Assembly: GCF_019649055.1 (NCBI RefSeq)
Contig: NW_026570221.1
Location: forward strand, 3,596,001 to 3,660,000
From: Paramacrobiotus metropolitanus
Lineage: Eukaryota; Tardigrada; Eutardigrada; Parachela; Macrobiotidae
DNA: 64,000 nt
Direction: 5' to 3'
How positions within the stretch are numbered: position 1 is the stretch's first letter; every line of letters starts with the position of its first letter. Shown here in pieces: positions 23,801-33,390 of this stretch. A model generated the notes under the pieces. That model saw nothing but the letters and a program-made list of their open reading frames with translations. It had not been told where the DNA came from and made no database searches. The translations under genes and the position numbers were made by a program.

Positions 23801-26800
23801 ATCTAGGTGGCTTTTTTAAAAAAATTAAAAACTAATAAAAAGTGGTGTGCGGAGCCTGGCGGTGGTGTTTCGTGGTGTGGGGAGACTTTGGTGGTGAAAC
23901 ATGGTGTGCGGAGTCTTCCCCATAATTTTTCTAATCTCAGATTCGGAATGAGGGAGAATGAATTACCAAGAATACATCGTTTGAAAGCAAAAGACCGTTT
24001 CCCCCTTGCTTTGAACCGCGACCGCACGAGTATTCGAAAAACGGGCCCTGGGCCCCAAAGTCCACCGTGATACTTGTTTTGAAAATTCTTGTAAGATTTC
24101 GAAAATTTTTTTTCAATCTGGCAACGCTAATAAGTTCATTAAGCCACAAAGAACCGATAAAGAAAAACAACATCAAGAAAAAAATCGACTTAGAAAACTG
24201 GATGGCTCACTACTCGGGATGCAGTCAGTATCTTTTAACACAGTGGCTCACTACTTGGTCTATACAAGGATACCTAACTATATATGAAACATGCGGGTCG
24301 GCCAAGTTTACCTTCGCCGCTCCTTTACCTTCTCAATTATTGAGAGATGACTTTATTTCCATAACGCGATAACAATATCAAGGTTCAGTTTCAATTAAAC
24401 ATAGCAGCATTTTCTACAGTACCAATAACAAAAGCGGCATTACCTCTTTGAATAGCTAAAGAAATGTTCTGCCTTAAAAACTCATGGCTGCGCGTCTCGC
24501 CTGTTTGTTGCTCATTTCTCTTTCCGACCTCTTTAAACAGTTTCTTAGCTGATGTACCAAAACTACCAAAAGTTTCCAAACCAACAGCGGCAAACCATAT
24601 CGCCCGGACAGAAAGCTGTATTTTCTCACTTTTTCGGCTTCAGCTTGGTCGGCTGCCGATCCGGACTTTACGCTGGTGTGATCCAAGTAAGAGCGGGCAA
24701 CGGTATCGACAACGGTTACATCCCACGCTAAACATAGCCCTCTGGTCCAGGGGAAAGTAGTGATTCCGTCTGGGCGTGTTTCGTTTTCGTGATGCATGCC
24801 TCGGGGTTCCGTTCGCGCGGGGTGCCTGCCGAAATCAAAGCCCGTCGCCAGATATCGTTAATGCAGTCGTGTCTTGCCCGTCTTCCAGCAGAAAATTCGC
24901 AACTTAAACCATGATGGCCATCGGCGGCGACTACGGCACCGCACCTGCACTGATGTTCGGAGGAAGCAGGTGCGCCAAGTCGAATGGCAACGGCGATGCG
25001 AAAGGCTCCGTCACCTAACAGGTTTCCGATTGGCGAAGAGGGAAGAGCGTGTGTCCAGACACCTGACTCAGGTGTTGAGACTGCCAACAGCCGTGCCTTG
25101 TTGGCTGCATCTGGAGTCTCGTACAACAAGATTGCTTGCTCAGCTAAACAGTACGGCGTATCCCATGCACGTTGCAAATGTCTGCTTTCGGGAAGAGGCG
25201 GTGAAGCGTCGTCAGAGAGATAGCTCCAAAGCGTGGTATGGTTGTTCGCGTCAACACCCGCTGAGTACGGCAGCAGCTGGGAAACCAGACTCTGGGTAGC
25301 GGGAATCGAGGCCAAATATGCCGGCAGTGATAATTCTTCTACCCGTCGGATTCCAAGTCATTCACAGCGAACTGGCAAGGAAGCCTGACGCCACGCGGAT
25401 GAGTTCATGCGGACATTGCAAATGGACTGTAACGACTCCCAAAGGACTTCATCAAACTCAGTAAGGCTGTCACGTACTTCAAAGGTTGGACAACACCGCA
25501 GTAGGTGAAGAACCTTCGGTGCACTGAGGCTGCATTTCAGCAGAAAGTACGCTTGGTGCTTGGGTAAAAGGTCGAGGCGGCTGGTTATAAGGCGCAACAC
25601 TTCCGTCTTTTGTTGCATCGCAGTCTTGATTCCGTCCTTCAAAAGTGGGGCACCAAGTAAACACAGGTTCTCTAGTGCAGCGACTGTAACTCCCGGGAAC
25701 CGGGTTAGAAATGCACTGGCAGCGGTCTTATGATCTTCAGTGCTTCCTCCGCTAACAAAAATTTCGCACTTTGACATGTTGACACTTAGACCGATTGACC
25801 GTGCGGCATCGATGATCGTCTGAAAATCTTCGGCAACTGTCTCGATCTGCCCACCCATAGTTCCGTCGTCGAGGAACCATGCATTGAATGGAGACTTAAG
25901 GGAGTATGTTATTGGAAGTATCCCTAGTGAGAACAAAAGTGGGCCCAGTGGATCACCTTGGTGGACACTGCTTTGAGAAGACAAAATCTCGTCATCGATA
26001 TAAAGATCAGTATAATGGCCGTAACAGGCGTGCAGGTAACTAGCATACTCCGGAAGGTGAGTGCTGGCAACTTCGATGATGGTAGCGCGAGAGATGCAGT
26101 TAAAAGCATTTTTAAGGTCTATCTTTAGAAGAACCCGCACATTGTCCGATTTATTTGTTAAAAATTCCCGTGCTGAATGGACAATGGCTTCCGATCCCCC
26201 TTTAGTACCGAAACCCATTTGACTTGGCTGTAGTGTTGTTATAGTGCGCTCTTTCACACGACTGCAGGTTACTTTTGCTACCAACCGCCTCAGGGTGTTC
26301 CCAATAGCGATAGGACGCAGGCCGCCATCTTTTTTCTGCAGAACGATAAGCTTGGCACCGCAGAATATGGACGGATACAGTCAGGAACTTTACCCTGGAT
26401 GACGATATCCAATAACTGGGCCAGGTTGTTACCGAAACTCACTGAGACATCGTCTTTCGTCTTTCCGATCATGTCAAGGAGATGCTGTGGTAGGAGTCCG
26501 TCTGGTCCTGCAGCCGACCTGCGTCGAAAACTCATGATGGCTTGGCACACTTCGTCAGAAGTAACTGGAGGTGCTGATGCAGTGGTTGCGGGACTGTTAG
26601 GTAGAGGAGATTCAGGATGCTTCTTTGACATGACTTCCAAGACCTCACGCGACGTTTCGGCTATAGAGTCAGTGGACATGAGAATGCGCACGGCTCCCGA
26701 ACAATCGTCAATCCTTGTTCCTCCACGTCTCACTAGATCACTGTTGGGGTCCTTAGGTTTCTTTGGTTTCTTTCGTTTTCGCGCTGACGGAGGACGTTTC

Positions 26801-29800
26801 TTACCACTTTCGTAATCCGCTACCGCTTGCTTGATAGTTGTGGCAAGTGAGGCTTTGCGAGCGCAGTTGGGATTTTCTGGTACAGATACAACCTGCGTCG
26901 GAAAAAATAGCACCTTTTGCCACTGGGGCTCATCATTGTTCTGCACGGTATTTTTGACGGCTTTCTCAAACGACGCAGCTACAGCCCCACGAGCACCGTG
27001 TTGAACCCTGCGGGTGATTCGCTCATTCGTCGGCGCTAGTCCGGATGCAGAATGATGGGCGGACTGGTTGGATGTAACAGGCGCAGAAGAGGTTTGAGTA
27101 GGAGACTGTTGGGTCGCTACTGGAATCAGTTCGGGGTCTTGCGACAAAGTTTTGGGACACGAACGTCTGTGTGTTCCCCAACCCTGTAATAATTTACCGC
27201 ATCCAGAACAAGTAAACTGAGGCATGACATCAAATTTCCACGACAGACACGCGTGGTAAGGAGAATTGAGCTGGAGACTTACGGGTACTCCACTGGCGTG
27301 TCGCTGGATGTCAACGGGACAGCTGCCACCACACAGCCTCTGGAGAACAACAATCTACCAGACTAAGGTCCCGTAGCCGCCCTCCATACTGAATGACGGG
27401 AAATTTGTCATCCAGGGGCGATAATGATAAGCCCAATCGTTAGTTGCGTGACCGACCAAGTTGTCGCATAAAATCTCGTCGCGGGACACTTCGTCGGCCA
27501 CATTTGGTCCCGAAGACATTTAGTTTCTGGACAAGTCGTTGCTAGTCATTTTGGTCGGGAGACATTTGGTTGCGAGACATCCGGTAACACGGACACATCG
27601 GGGCCAGACATTTCGTCGGCGGGACAATTAGATAGCCAATTATTTTAAAAGAAAAACTTTATTTTCAGTTTAAAAACGCCGTCGTTTGGCTTTGAATAAA
27701 TTTTATTGAGACCGGCATGTAAGATTACACATTTCTGTATATTTTTAAATTTTTGAAACCGTAGTCTTACATTTTAAATAGATGATACACAAATTTAAGT
27801 TGCTGATTTCAGTGATTTGTACATAGTGCCTTTCTTAAAACACTTACGACGTAATAATTGTGATATACTATAGTGACTATACTAATCCATCTGCTACTCA
27901 TTACGTCACTACGTGGTATTAAATAACAAATATACACTAATAAATCAACCTAGTTTTTGCACTTTCACTGGCAAAAATAAAGCAGAGATAACAACCAAGC
28001 GACAACCATTTTGGTTATTTATCCCGGTTGTCTATCTCCGGCTTCTAACAGACTCTCTATCTGGAGCTCATTCACAGAGAAATCACAGCACGGACAGTCA
28101 CCCTCACTTTCCTTTACCCGAACAATGATGTAGTTCCAGTTCCCATCACTCACTTTGATTATGTGATAGAGGGGCTGGACCGAACGAGTCTCCGTTTCCA
28201 CACATTGAGACCTATAAGATACAAAAAGAATTAGGATCAAGTCGTTTACTGCTGAACAGCAATAAAATTTAACAATGACTTTCTCTTTCTGACTTGCAGT
28301 TGCTCTTTCACTCTTACGATTGTAAAAGACGGGCAACTCTGGTTTAATGTTTTCAAAAGTCGACGCGGAATCGCGCCAAGATCACACTTCAAAAAACTTA
28401 CGACAACGGTGCTTCCAAGATAATTACACTATTTTGCTAGTTTTTTTAACTAAAGCGCGAACTTCAACACATTTGACCTTTTGATTCATTTCGTTCAGTT
28501 TTTAAATATCATGGCTGAATACAGTTTTTCTTCGACCATTCGTGGTGGGAAGCTATTAATACATGATTATTTTATGTATACGCTGGAACGAAAGGTCAAT
28601 ACTGCCCAGTTTTGGCGATGTAAAGACCGTTCGTGCAATGGTCGCGTGCGCCTGCTTGACAACGCACTCACTGTTACCAAAGTTCACAGCCATACAGGTG
28701 ACCGTGCTGCCATAATTGCACACACTTCACACATGGATTTGCGTCAGAAAGCGGCAGGTGACCTTGGACAAACACGCCAAATTGCGCAAGCAATCAACAG
28801 TTCCGTGCCAATCCAAAACCCAAAAAAATGCGGCGCAACGAAAAGTCCATGCGGCGATTTATCCATGCGACGAAATGTACCAGTTAAGTAAGCAACGAGT
28901 ACATTTGCTACAAACTGTCACGACAACGAAGTGTCCCAAAACGAGTTGTCCTTGTAACGAAACATCCTAACACCAGTTGTCCCTCGACCAAAAGTCCTTT
29001 AGACGAAGTGTCCTTGACGAAATGTCCCGCGACGAAATGTCCCGCGACGACTTGTCACGTAGCCGTTAGTTGTTTGAAGGTCATTATATTATTAAAGTAA
29101 GCCTTTTTTGATCTGCAATCCTTTCGTAAATCTTCATTGCAGAAATTCTCAGACTCAAATATTTACTTATTTCTCAGACTCAAATATTTACTCAATTATT
29201 TACTTTTCTCTTGGCCGTTGTGAAAGCCTATGCGTTCACCGTTTCAATTTACCGTTCGAAACTGCAGAGTTATTGAGGTTGCTTTTAATTTGACGATTCA
29301 GAGGTACCGTATGTGTTTACTTAATAAAATATAGATAATCTATTCGCTTGAAACGTCTATGCCATAAGGTATATCTTAAAGCAGATTCACTTCTAGGTAG
29401 GGACGAAAATTTTCGCTTGTACCTGGCCAACGTTCTGCTTACCGCACAAAGCGACATTATAAAACCGTTTTACATGGAAGAAATCAACAAGATATTTAAA
29501 GTGGTTAACTTGGAAACCTCCGGTACCAGGCGCAATGAAATATTCAACCGTTATTTACAAGAACAAACCAAGGGCAAAATGAGCGAGACGGATTTATTTT
29601 CCAGTCTGTCAGAAATTTCCACCTGCAGAATCTTCAATGCACTCCATTTCCAGTCAAGTTGGCGGCGGCCCTTTAGCACGGCAAAAACCCTAAAGAAAAC
29701 TTTCACAACGGCGGACGGAGGCCGTGTTTCCGTGGACACGATGCATATTATTCTGAAATGCCCCTGCTGGACACCGGAGGACATGGGCGGGGCCAAATTT

Positions 29801-30526
29801 CTTGAAGTGCCCTTTGCAGAAGGTTTTTGGAAAGCGATTTTTATACTGCCCGGTCTTACAAGACGGTTTCCTTGGATGCAGAAGCGCCAGCACAGCTTGG
29901 AGGAGCTCACTAGTTTGCTGACGGATGTTAAGTTAGCAGAAATTTTGAAAAACATGCGTAATAAAGTGGTGCAGGAGGTGGAGATTCAAATGCCGAAATT
30001 TCGAATGGAACGCAATATAGAGCTGTGTCCAATACTGCGAGAACTGGGCCTTGTGACGGCACTGGATGACTCGGCGGATTTTTCTGAAATGGCGGAAACA
30101 TCACCGTTTTGTATTAACAGTGTCCTTCAAAAAGTCAGAATAGGTATGGCAACTTTTCCACTAAGCACCGTTTGCAACCGATTTTTCGCTTGAAATTCGT
30201 GTAGCTTCGTTGTCACTGCTGACGAAAATTTCTGACAAATAAAAAAATGTGTTATGAAGACAACAGATTTTGGGAAATCTAATAAAACTTTTGGTATCGG
30301 AGGAAACACTAACTGGATTCCAGGATTGCATTTTCTAGATGTTGACGAATACGGTACGGAAACACCACCCATCAATAAGCAGTTAACCATAATGGACCAA
30401 ATGGACAACTTTATGCCGTATAACGGCGAGTTTATCGCCGACCGACCGTTCATTTTCCTAATACGTCACCGGGATCTTGATTACATTGTGTACATGGGAC
30501 ACGTCGCGGATCCTTCAGCTTCATAG
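20871..30526 (+). CDS. Serpin, three exons with an 8.2-kb first intron; probably non-inhibitory
   Basis: Exon 1 is 20871-21153, exon 2 is 29385-30143 and exon 3 is 30339-30526. Both introns are phase 1, and the total is 1230 bp, 409 residues, which is normal serpin length. The first ATG in frame is at 20871; the upstream TTG at 20844 is not needed. Exon 1 gives helix A/B (LVFSPFSAEMALIMLHAGAV). Exon 2 covers the body (LANVLLTAQSDIIKPF, FNALHFQSSW, MPKFRMERNIEL). Exon 3 gives the reactive loop and the end (FIADRPFIFLIRH, YMGHVADPSAS). The second intron is at exactly the same place as in the serpin at 1-1779 (KVRI/DVDEYG). The hinge reads EYGTETPPINKQ: prolines and bulky residues replace the Ala-rich stretch needed for loop insertion, so I infer a non-inhibitory serpin. 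The exon 2 acceptor (AAAGCAG) is weak and is the least certain boundary. Confidence 0.85.
21658..21734. repeat. Perfect 38-bp palindrome with 1-base spacer
   Basis: Arm 21658-21695 (AGCCTGCCAAATATATGCAT...) is the exact reverse complement of 21697-21734, with a single C between them. Located in the first intron of serpin 2. Confidence 0.98.
21882..22000 (-). mobile_element. R2-like LINE, C-terminal scrap
   Basis: The minus-strand frame ends ITKSIQMQRGIAICVMGP... and VEEVLLL before the stop. This matches LRQRLSIEIQRGNAASVLGTM...NEIFLL of the LINE copies. Only about 35 residues can be aligned. Confidence 0.55.
22240..23930. repeat. Dispersed short repeats: TACAAGCCC block and GGTGGTG-rich block
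   Basis: A ~40-bp block (TACAAGCCCATCCAACAATT...) occurs at about 22251-22290 and inverted at about 22740-22780. Directly beside the inverted copy, 22781-22860 holds a CACCA-rich segment. Its reverse complement (TGGTGTGCGGAGCCTGG, GGAGACTTTG, AAACATGGTGTGCG) recurs at 23841-23915, within a GGTGGTG-rich stretch starting near 23740. All lie in the serpin 2 intron. I recognise no coding content. Confidence 0.6.
22946..23109. repeat. 164-bp imperfect palindrome
   Basis: The outer 30 bases (22946-22975, GGCCTTGTCCCGAATTCAAA...) pair with 23080-23109 with one mismatch. Further inward AGTTGC and GGTGGCT/AGCCACC pair again with interruptions. It resembles a MITE or foldback element, but no target duplication was identified. 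Confidence 0.8.
24391..27225 (-). mobile_element. R2-like LINE, near full-length ORF with disabling lesions
   Basis: The ORF runs from ATG 27225 to a stop at 24391. In order: an N-terminal CCHC zinc finger (CSGCGKLLQGWGTHRRSC), a basic KKRPPSARKRKKPKKPK segment, SAAGPDGLLPQHLL, then the reverse transcriptase. The RT contains KKDGGLRPIAIGNTLRRL, LLKIDLKNAFN (motif A Asp), SVHQGDPLGPLLF (motif B) and NAWFLDDGTMGG (catalytic FLDD). The thumb (LGIRRVEELSLPAYLAS), the knuckle (GHHGLSC) and the endonuclease (RPDG...WDVTVVDT) follow. Lesions: one missing base near 26360, an in-frame TGA at about 25355, and frameshifts near 24790 and 24575. Family knowledge: PD...D endonuclease with CCHC is typical of R2-clade LINEs. 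It lies antisense in the serpin 2 intron. Confidence 0.88.
27438..27446. repeat. 9-bp target site duplication, left
   Basis: CGTTAGTTG, identical to 29064-29072, directly outside the MULE ends. Confidence 0.85.
28019..28211 (-). CDS. Exon-like frame inside the MULE, possible captured host sequence
   Basis: On the minus strand a strong acceptor (TTTTTGTATCTTATAG) precedes a frame of about 63 codons ending in a stop at 28019. It contains PLYHIIKVSDGNWNYIIVRV, then CPCCDFSVNELQIESLLEAG. I do not recognise the protein. Its position inside the transposon and opposite to the FLYWCH frame suggests a captured gene fragment, but it could be chance. Confidence 0.35.
28511..28891 (+). CDS. FLYWCH-type zinc finger protein of the MULE (truncated)
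   Basis: ATG at 28511 (MAEYSFSSTIRGGKLLIHDY...). Residues ~5-62 fit the FLYWCH pattern: F, then RGGKLLIHDYFMY, QFWRCKDRSC (W-x-C-x4-C) and VHSHT (H-x-H). FLYWCH fingers are DNA-binding modules at the N-terminus of one animal MULE transposase group, and some host proteins derive from them. Here the frame runs into the right terminal array and stops after ~126 residues, without a transposase domain. An in-frame ATG at 28481 would add ten residues. Confidence 0.75.
   Translation: MAEYSFSSTIRGGKLLIHDYFMYTLERKVNTAQFWRCKDRSCNGRVRLLDNALTVTKVHSHTGDRAAIIAHTSHMDLRQKAAGDLGQTRQIAQAINSSVPIQNPKKCGATKSPCGDLSMRRNVPVK
29064..29072. repeat. 9-bp target site duplication, right
   Basis: CGTTAGTTG, the partner of 27438-27446. 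Confidence 0.85.
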
Positions 30527-30814
30527 CCGCCCAACACCATACAACTGATAAATCTATGGCTATTTATTTCAACACAAAATGCCGACTGATCGATGCGGCT
30601 TCGTCCATGGGACACGGACGGAGCGCAGGAGTGCAAAACGTTCTTCTAATTGTTGCACAGAAATTTAACCAAAAAAAAATGGAAGAGCGGAGTTGCTATA
30701 CCGGATTTTATTCTGTAAATAACATGCATCAAAATACCAGCACAGAACTTTGTATGACCAATCACGACAAAATCAAGCACTTTTGCTTCAGAGAAAGTGA
30801 TTACTCCAGTAAAA

Positions 30815-31010
30815 TGCAGGTTCATGACGATGTGCTGACCGTACATGCAGATCTGCCGTGAAGCAGACACCACATTGAAGATGCAGCGGTCCAGGCCCAG
30901 CGCCTGCCGGACCCTCTTGAAAGACCATCGCGTTGGCCAGTGTCCAGCCCGGCGGATTGCCGTTCCCGTTGCGATTACTGCGCCTGGGCATATAGAAATA
31001 TACATGTGAT
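30815..31010 (-). pseudogene. Acyl-CoA synthetase (ACSBG) gene fragment, internally deleted
   Basis: The minus strand encodes NGNGNPPGWTLANAMVF, then (frameshifted) RVRQALGLDRCIF, then directly RQICMYGQHI. In the gene at 43.4-47.8 kb these two blocks come from different exons about 90 codons apart. The fragment also keeps intron-side bases at the acceptor (CCCAG/GCGCAG). It lies just past the serpin 2 stop, with no promoter and no further exons. Confidence 0.8.
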
Positions 31011-31069
31011 AAAACGAATATATAAATACACATGTATATAAGTAATTCCAGCTGAGATGCTTTAAGAGA

Positions 31070-31640
31070 ATCGTTTTAGTATGCTAGAAATTCGTCTAGC
31101 TGTCAGGGTGTTGTACGAAGTGACGAACTTACCCTACTAAAGATGCTGTATCACGGCGCTGGCTGATTTTGGGCTGTACGCAACTGCTCGGCCCGAATAA
31201 CGCTGTAGTACGTGTATATAGTCATCTTCTGCAGAAATTATTATCATTCAAAGTTTTGTCTGGAAAGTGCTTTCGGCTTCTGAATTGGAATACAAGCAAA
31301 TAATACTGCCTATCTGTAATTGGCTAAAGGTTTTGAATACGATAAAATGCTGCGTGTTGTGTGCTTCAGTGCTGCAGGGTACAGCATCCAGAGTACAGGG
31401 TACACAGATGGCTTCGGCGTCGTGATTTCTGTTGCAGTACGGAGCATACACTCTATTTATCTCGAAGGCTCGAACATGGATAAATCTGCATGCCGCCTCT
31501 AATTAATTCAGTTATAAGTCCATTCTGTCGCAAGACTTTTGTACATGTACAACGTGCGACAGGACCTCACGGTAAAATTAACAACATGACATTGTAGAAA
31601 GATTATGAGATAACGAAGAATAATTCGAGTCTACCTAGAA
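31070..31640. repeat. Dispersed repeat family (copies also near 34600-34860 and 63510-63960)
   Basis: The block AGAAATTCGTCTAGCTGTC and a later block with ACAACGTGCGACAGGACCTC correspond to 63525-63700 in the same order. The 34600-34860 segment matches the reverse complement of 63660-63900 (TTAAAAATCGC, GGCGCATCGAAC, GATGCATTC). No coding content. Class unknown. Confidence 0.5.
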
Positions 31641-31884
31641 AACCGTTCGCTGTCAATGTCGTTACATTGCCACCTGCCAGTTAGCAGAATGCAACGGATG
31701 TTGTACGACAGTTAATACGGTAGTGACGCTTCAACTCGCATCGTGTGCTCTGGAACCCGTATGACGCATACTGTACAAAATGTCATGTACTCGTCGTCTC
31801 GTACAGTGATCATTCAATTACCGTACATTCCTGATTGTCCTGAAAAATGACTGACTACGGCATAAAAGATTGGCGGCATGAGGG

Positions 31885-32175
31885 TGTGAGGAGGAGTGGC
31901 CTCTCCGTTCACCCGCGCACAGGCGGCTGCTAGGTTGTTTTGCTGTTTTTGCCGTGTTTTTCTCCATCTACCAGATTCTAAATCTGGTAGATTTTTCAGT
32001 TGCTAGATTTCGTCGTCTGAGCTGGATGCTTTTTCCTTTTTGCCCCGCAGCAAGGTGCTGCGGTGGCCTTTGAGATGTTGTATGTGAGAGCGATAAAGTG
32101 TGCAGTGTGTTGGCGTTCAGTTTCCGTTAAACTGTTCGCGCACAGGGGTGAACTAGCCGTTCATCCCCTGTTAGA
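31885..32175 (+). repeat. Left long terminal repeat of the TRIM
   Basis: 291 bp starting TGTGAGG. It contains an internal inverted word CTACCAGATT/AATCTGGTAG (hairpin) that is also present in the right copy. Confidence 0.82.
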
Positions 32176-32187
32176 TGGTAGCAGATC
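32176..32187 (+). promoter_or_regulatory. Putative primer binding site (initiator tRNA-Met type)
   Basis: TGGTAGCAGATC begins exactly at the end of the left terminal repeat. The first 10 bases are complementary to the 3' end of animal initiator tRNA-Met (including CCA). Confidence 0.7.
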
Positions 32188-33115
32188 TCGGAAGAACCAT
32201 GTGCACCCTTTCGAGCCCCAAGTGCGACGTCTGACGCCCCTAGTGAAAGTTCACTTTGCCGAAGCGGCAGCCCCGGATACGACGATGGACGGGAGGAATG
32301 ACCCCCGCCGGAGGCCGGAGGAATACCACATCGCGAAGCGCGGTGATGGAGAGGGTGAAGAAGGACGTGAAGGATGATGTCAGCAGCAGCCAGCGACGAC
32401 AAGGCCAACTCCAGTCCGTAGCAGCTCCAGGACTGCCATTCACCGAAGCCCACGTGAACCCTGCCATCGCAGAAGTACCAGTGAGCTGCCCCACAGGGTC
32501 ACCAGTGTCAGATAGCCCCAAACCTCTGCCCGGCCCGTTTTTCCTGGGATGACGACCTTTCCCGGACGGATGCAGAGGAATTTCCCCACCGAAGAATCGT
32601 ATTTTGGTGTTTGCAGGGTCACCAGCGTTCCAATGCCACAAACCCCTGCCCGATTTTCCTCAGAACGTGACCTTTCCTACTGAAAAAAGAATGGAATTCA
32701 CCCATTTCCTGGTTGGACGCTGGATGTCGTTGCAGCCAGTGCATTGACCCAGACAACGCAAAGCAGGTCAAAGTGGACCGGAATCAAGCCGTACCGAAGC
32801 GAACCGTGAGCCGAGCCGATGTGAAGCCAGCCGTATGTGACGTCTATCCAGTACCGCAGGCACCGGTGACGTCAGCGGATGCAGTTTTTACGCGAAGGTG
32901 CGTTTTAAGCAAGGTGCTTACACTGTGTGTCCGCTTTTCCAGAACCGCAGGCACGGCCCGTGCCTGCAGTGTGAAGGATGCGCATCGGCTGTGTGGACGG
33001 ACGAGCTGAGGCTTAAAGCCCCAATGGGCAGCAAGGACGCCCGGGAAGACATGGAGGGGAGTTCGCGACGCCGCGCGATGCATTCGGAGGACCTCATGGG
33101 ATCCACCCGCAGGCA

Positions 33116-33386
33116 TGTGAGGAGGAGTGGCCTCTCCGTTCACCCGCGCACAGGCGGCTGCTAGGTTGTTTTGCTGTTTTTGCCGTGTTTTTCTCCATCT
33201 ACCAGATTCTAAATCTGGTAGATTTTTCAGTGCTAGATTTCGTCGTCTGAGCTGGATGCTTTTCCTTTTGCAGCTCCTGGTTGAGATGTTGTATGTGAGA
33301 GCGATAAAGTGTGCAGTGTGTTGGCGTTCAGTTTCCGTTAAACTGTTCGCGCACAGGGGTGAACTAGCCGTTCATCCCCTGTTAGA
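33116..33386 (+). repeat. Right long terminal repeat of the TRIM
   Basis: 271 bp, nearly identical to 31885-32175 except for a short deletion where the left copy has a GC-rich CAGCAAGGTGCTG segment. Confidence 0.82.
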
Positions 33387-33390
33387 AGGG

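Larger units (their letters stand above)
27447..29063. mobile_element. MULE-type DNA transposon with array-built terminal inverted repeats
   Basis: 1617 bp, bordered by a 9-bp duplication CGTTAGTTG (27438-27446 and 29064-29072), the length expected for Mutator-like elements. The left end (27447-27625) is an array of GACACTTCGTCG/GACATTTGGTC units about 15-18 bp apart. The right end (28915-29063) is the inverted array (GACGAAATGTCCCGC and variants). The outermost bases match as CGTGAC...AAGT(T/C)GTCGC when one end is reversed. Inside are a FLYWCH zinc-finger ORF (28511-28891) and a minus-strand exon-like frame (28019-28211). No transposase DDE domain is present, so the copy is non-autonomous or internally deleted. 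Confidence 0.85.
31885..33386 (+). mobile_element. TRIM-like LTR retrotransposon without gag-pol
   Basis: Direct terminal repeats of 291 bp (31885-32175) and 271 bp (33116-33386) both start TGTGAGGAGGAGTGGCC and end CCCCTGTTAGA. The right copy has a ~20-bp deletion and few substitutions. Immediately inside the left repeat is TGGTAGCAGA, matching the first 10 bases of a primer site complementary to metazoan initiator tRNA-Met. A 4-bp AGGG lies outside both ends (31881-31884 and 33387-33390). The 940-bp interior is GC-rich, with two related segments (AGGGTCACCAG...CCCTGCCC) and no gag, protease or RT. A purine tract before the right repeat is not evident. The repeats do not end in CA. Confidence 0.82.

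Noticed and set aside
32127-33164. Several overlapping frames inside the TRIM
   Set aside because: GC-rich composition leaves many frames open. None shows gag, zinc-knuckle, protease or RT motifs.
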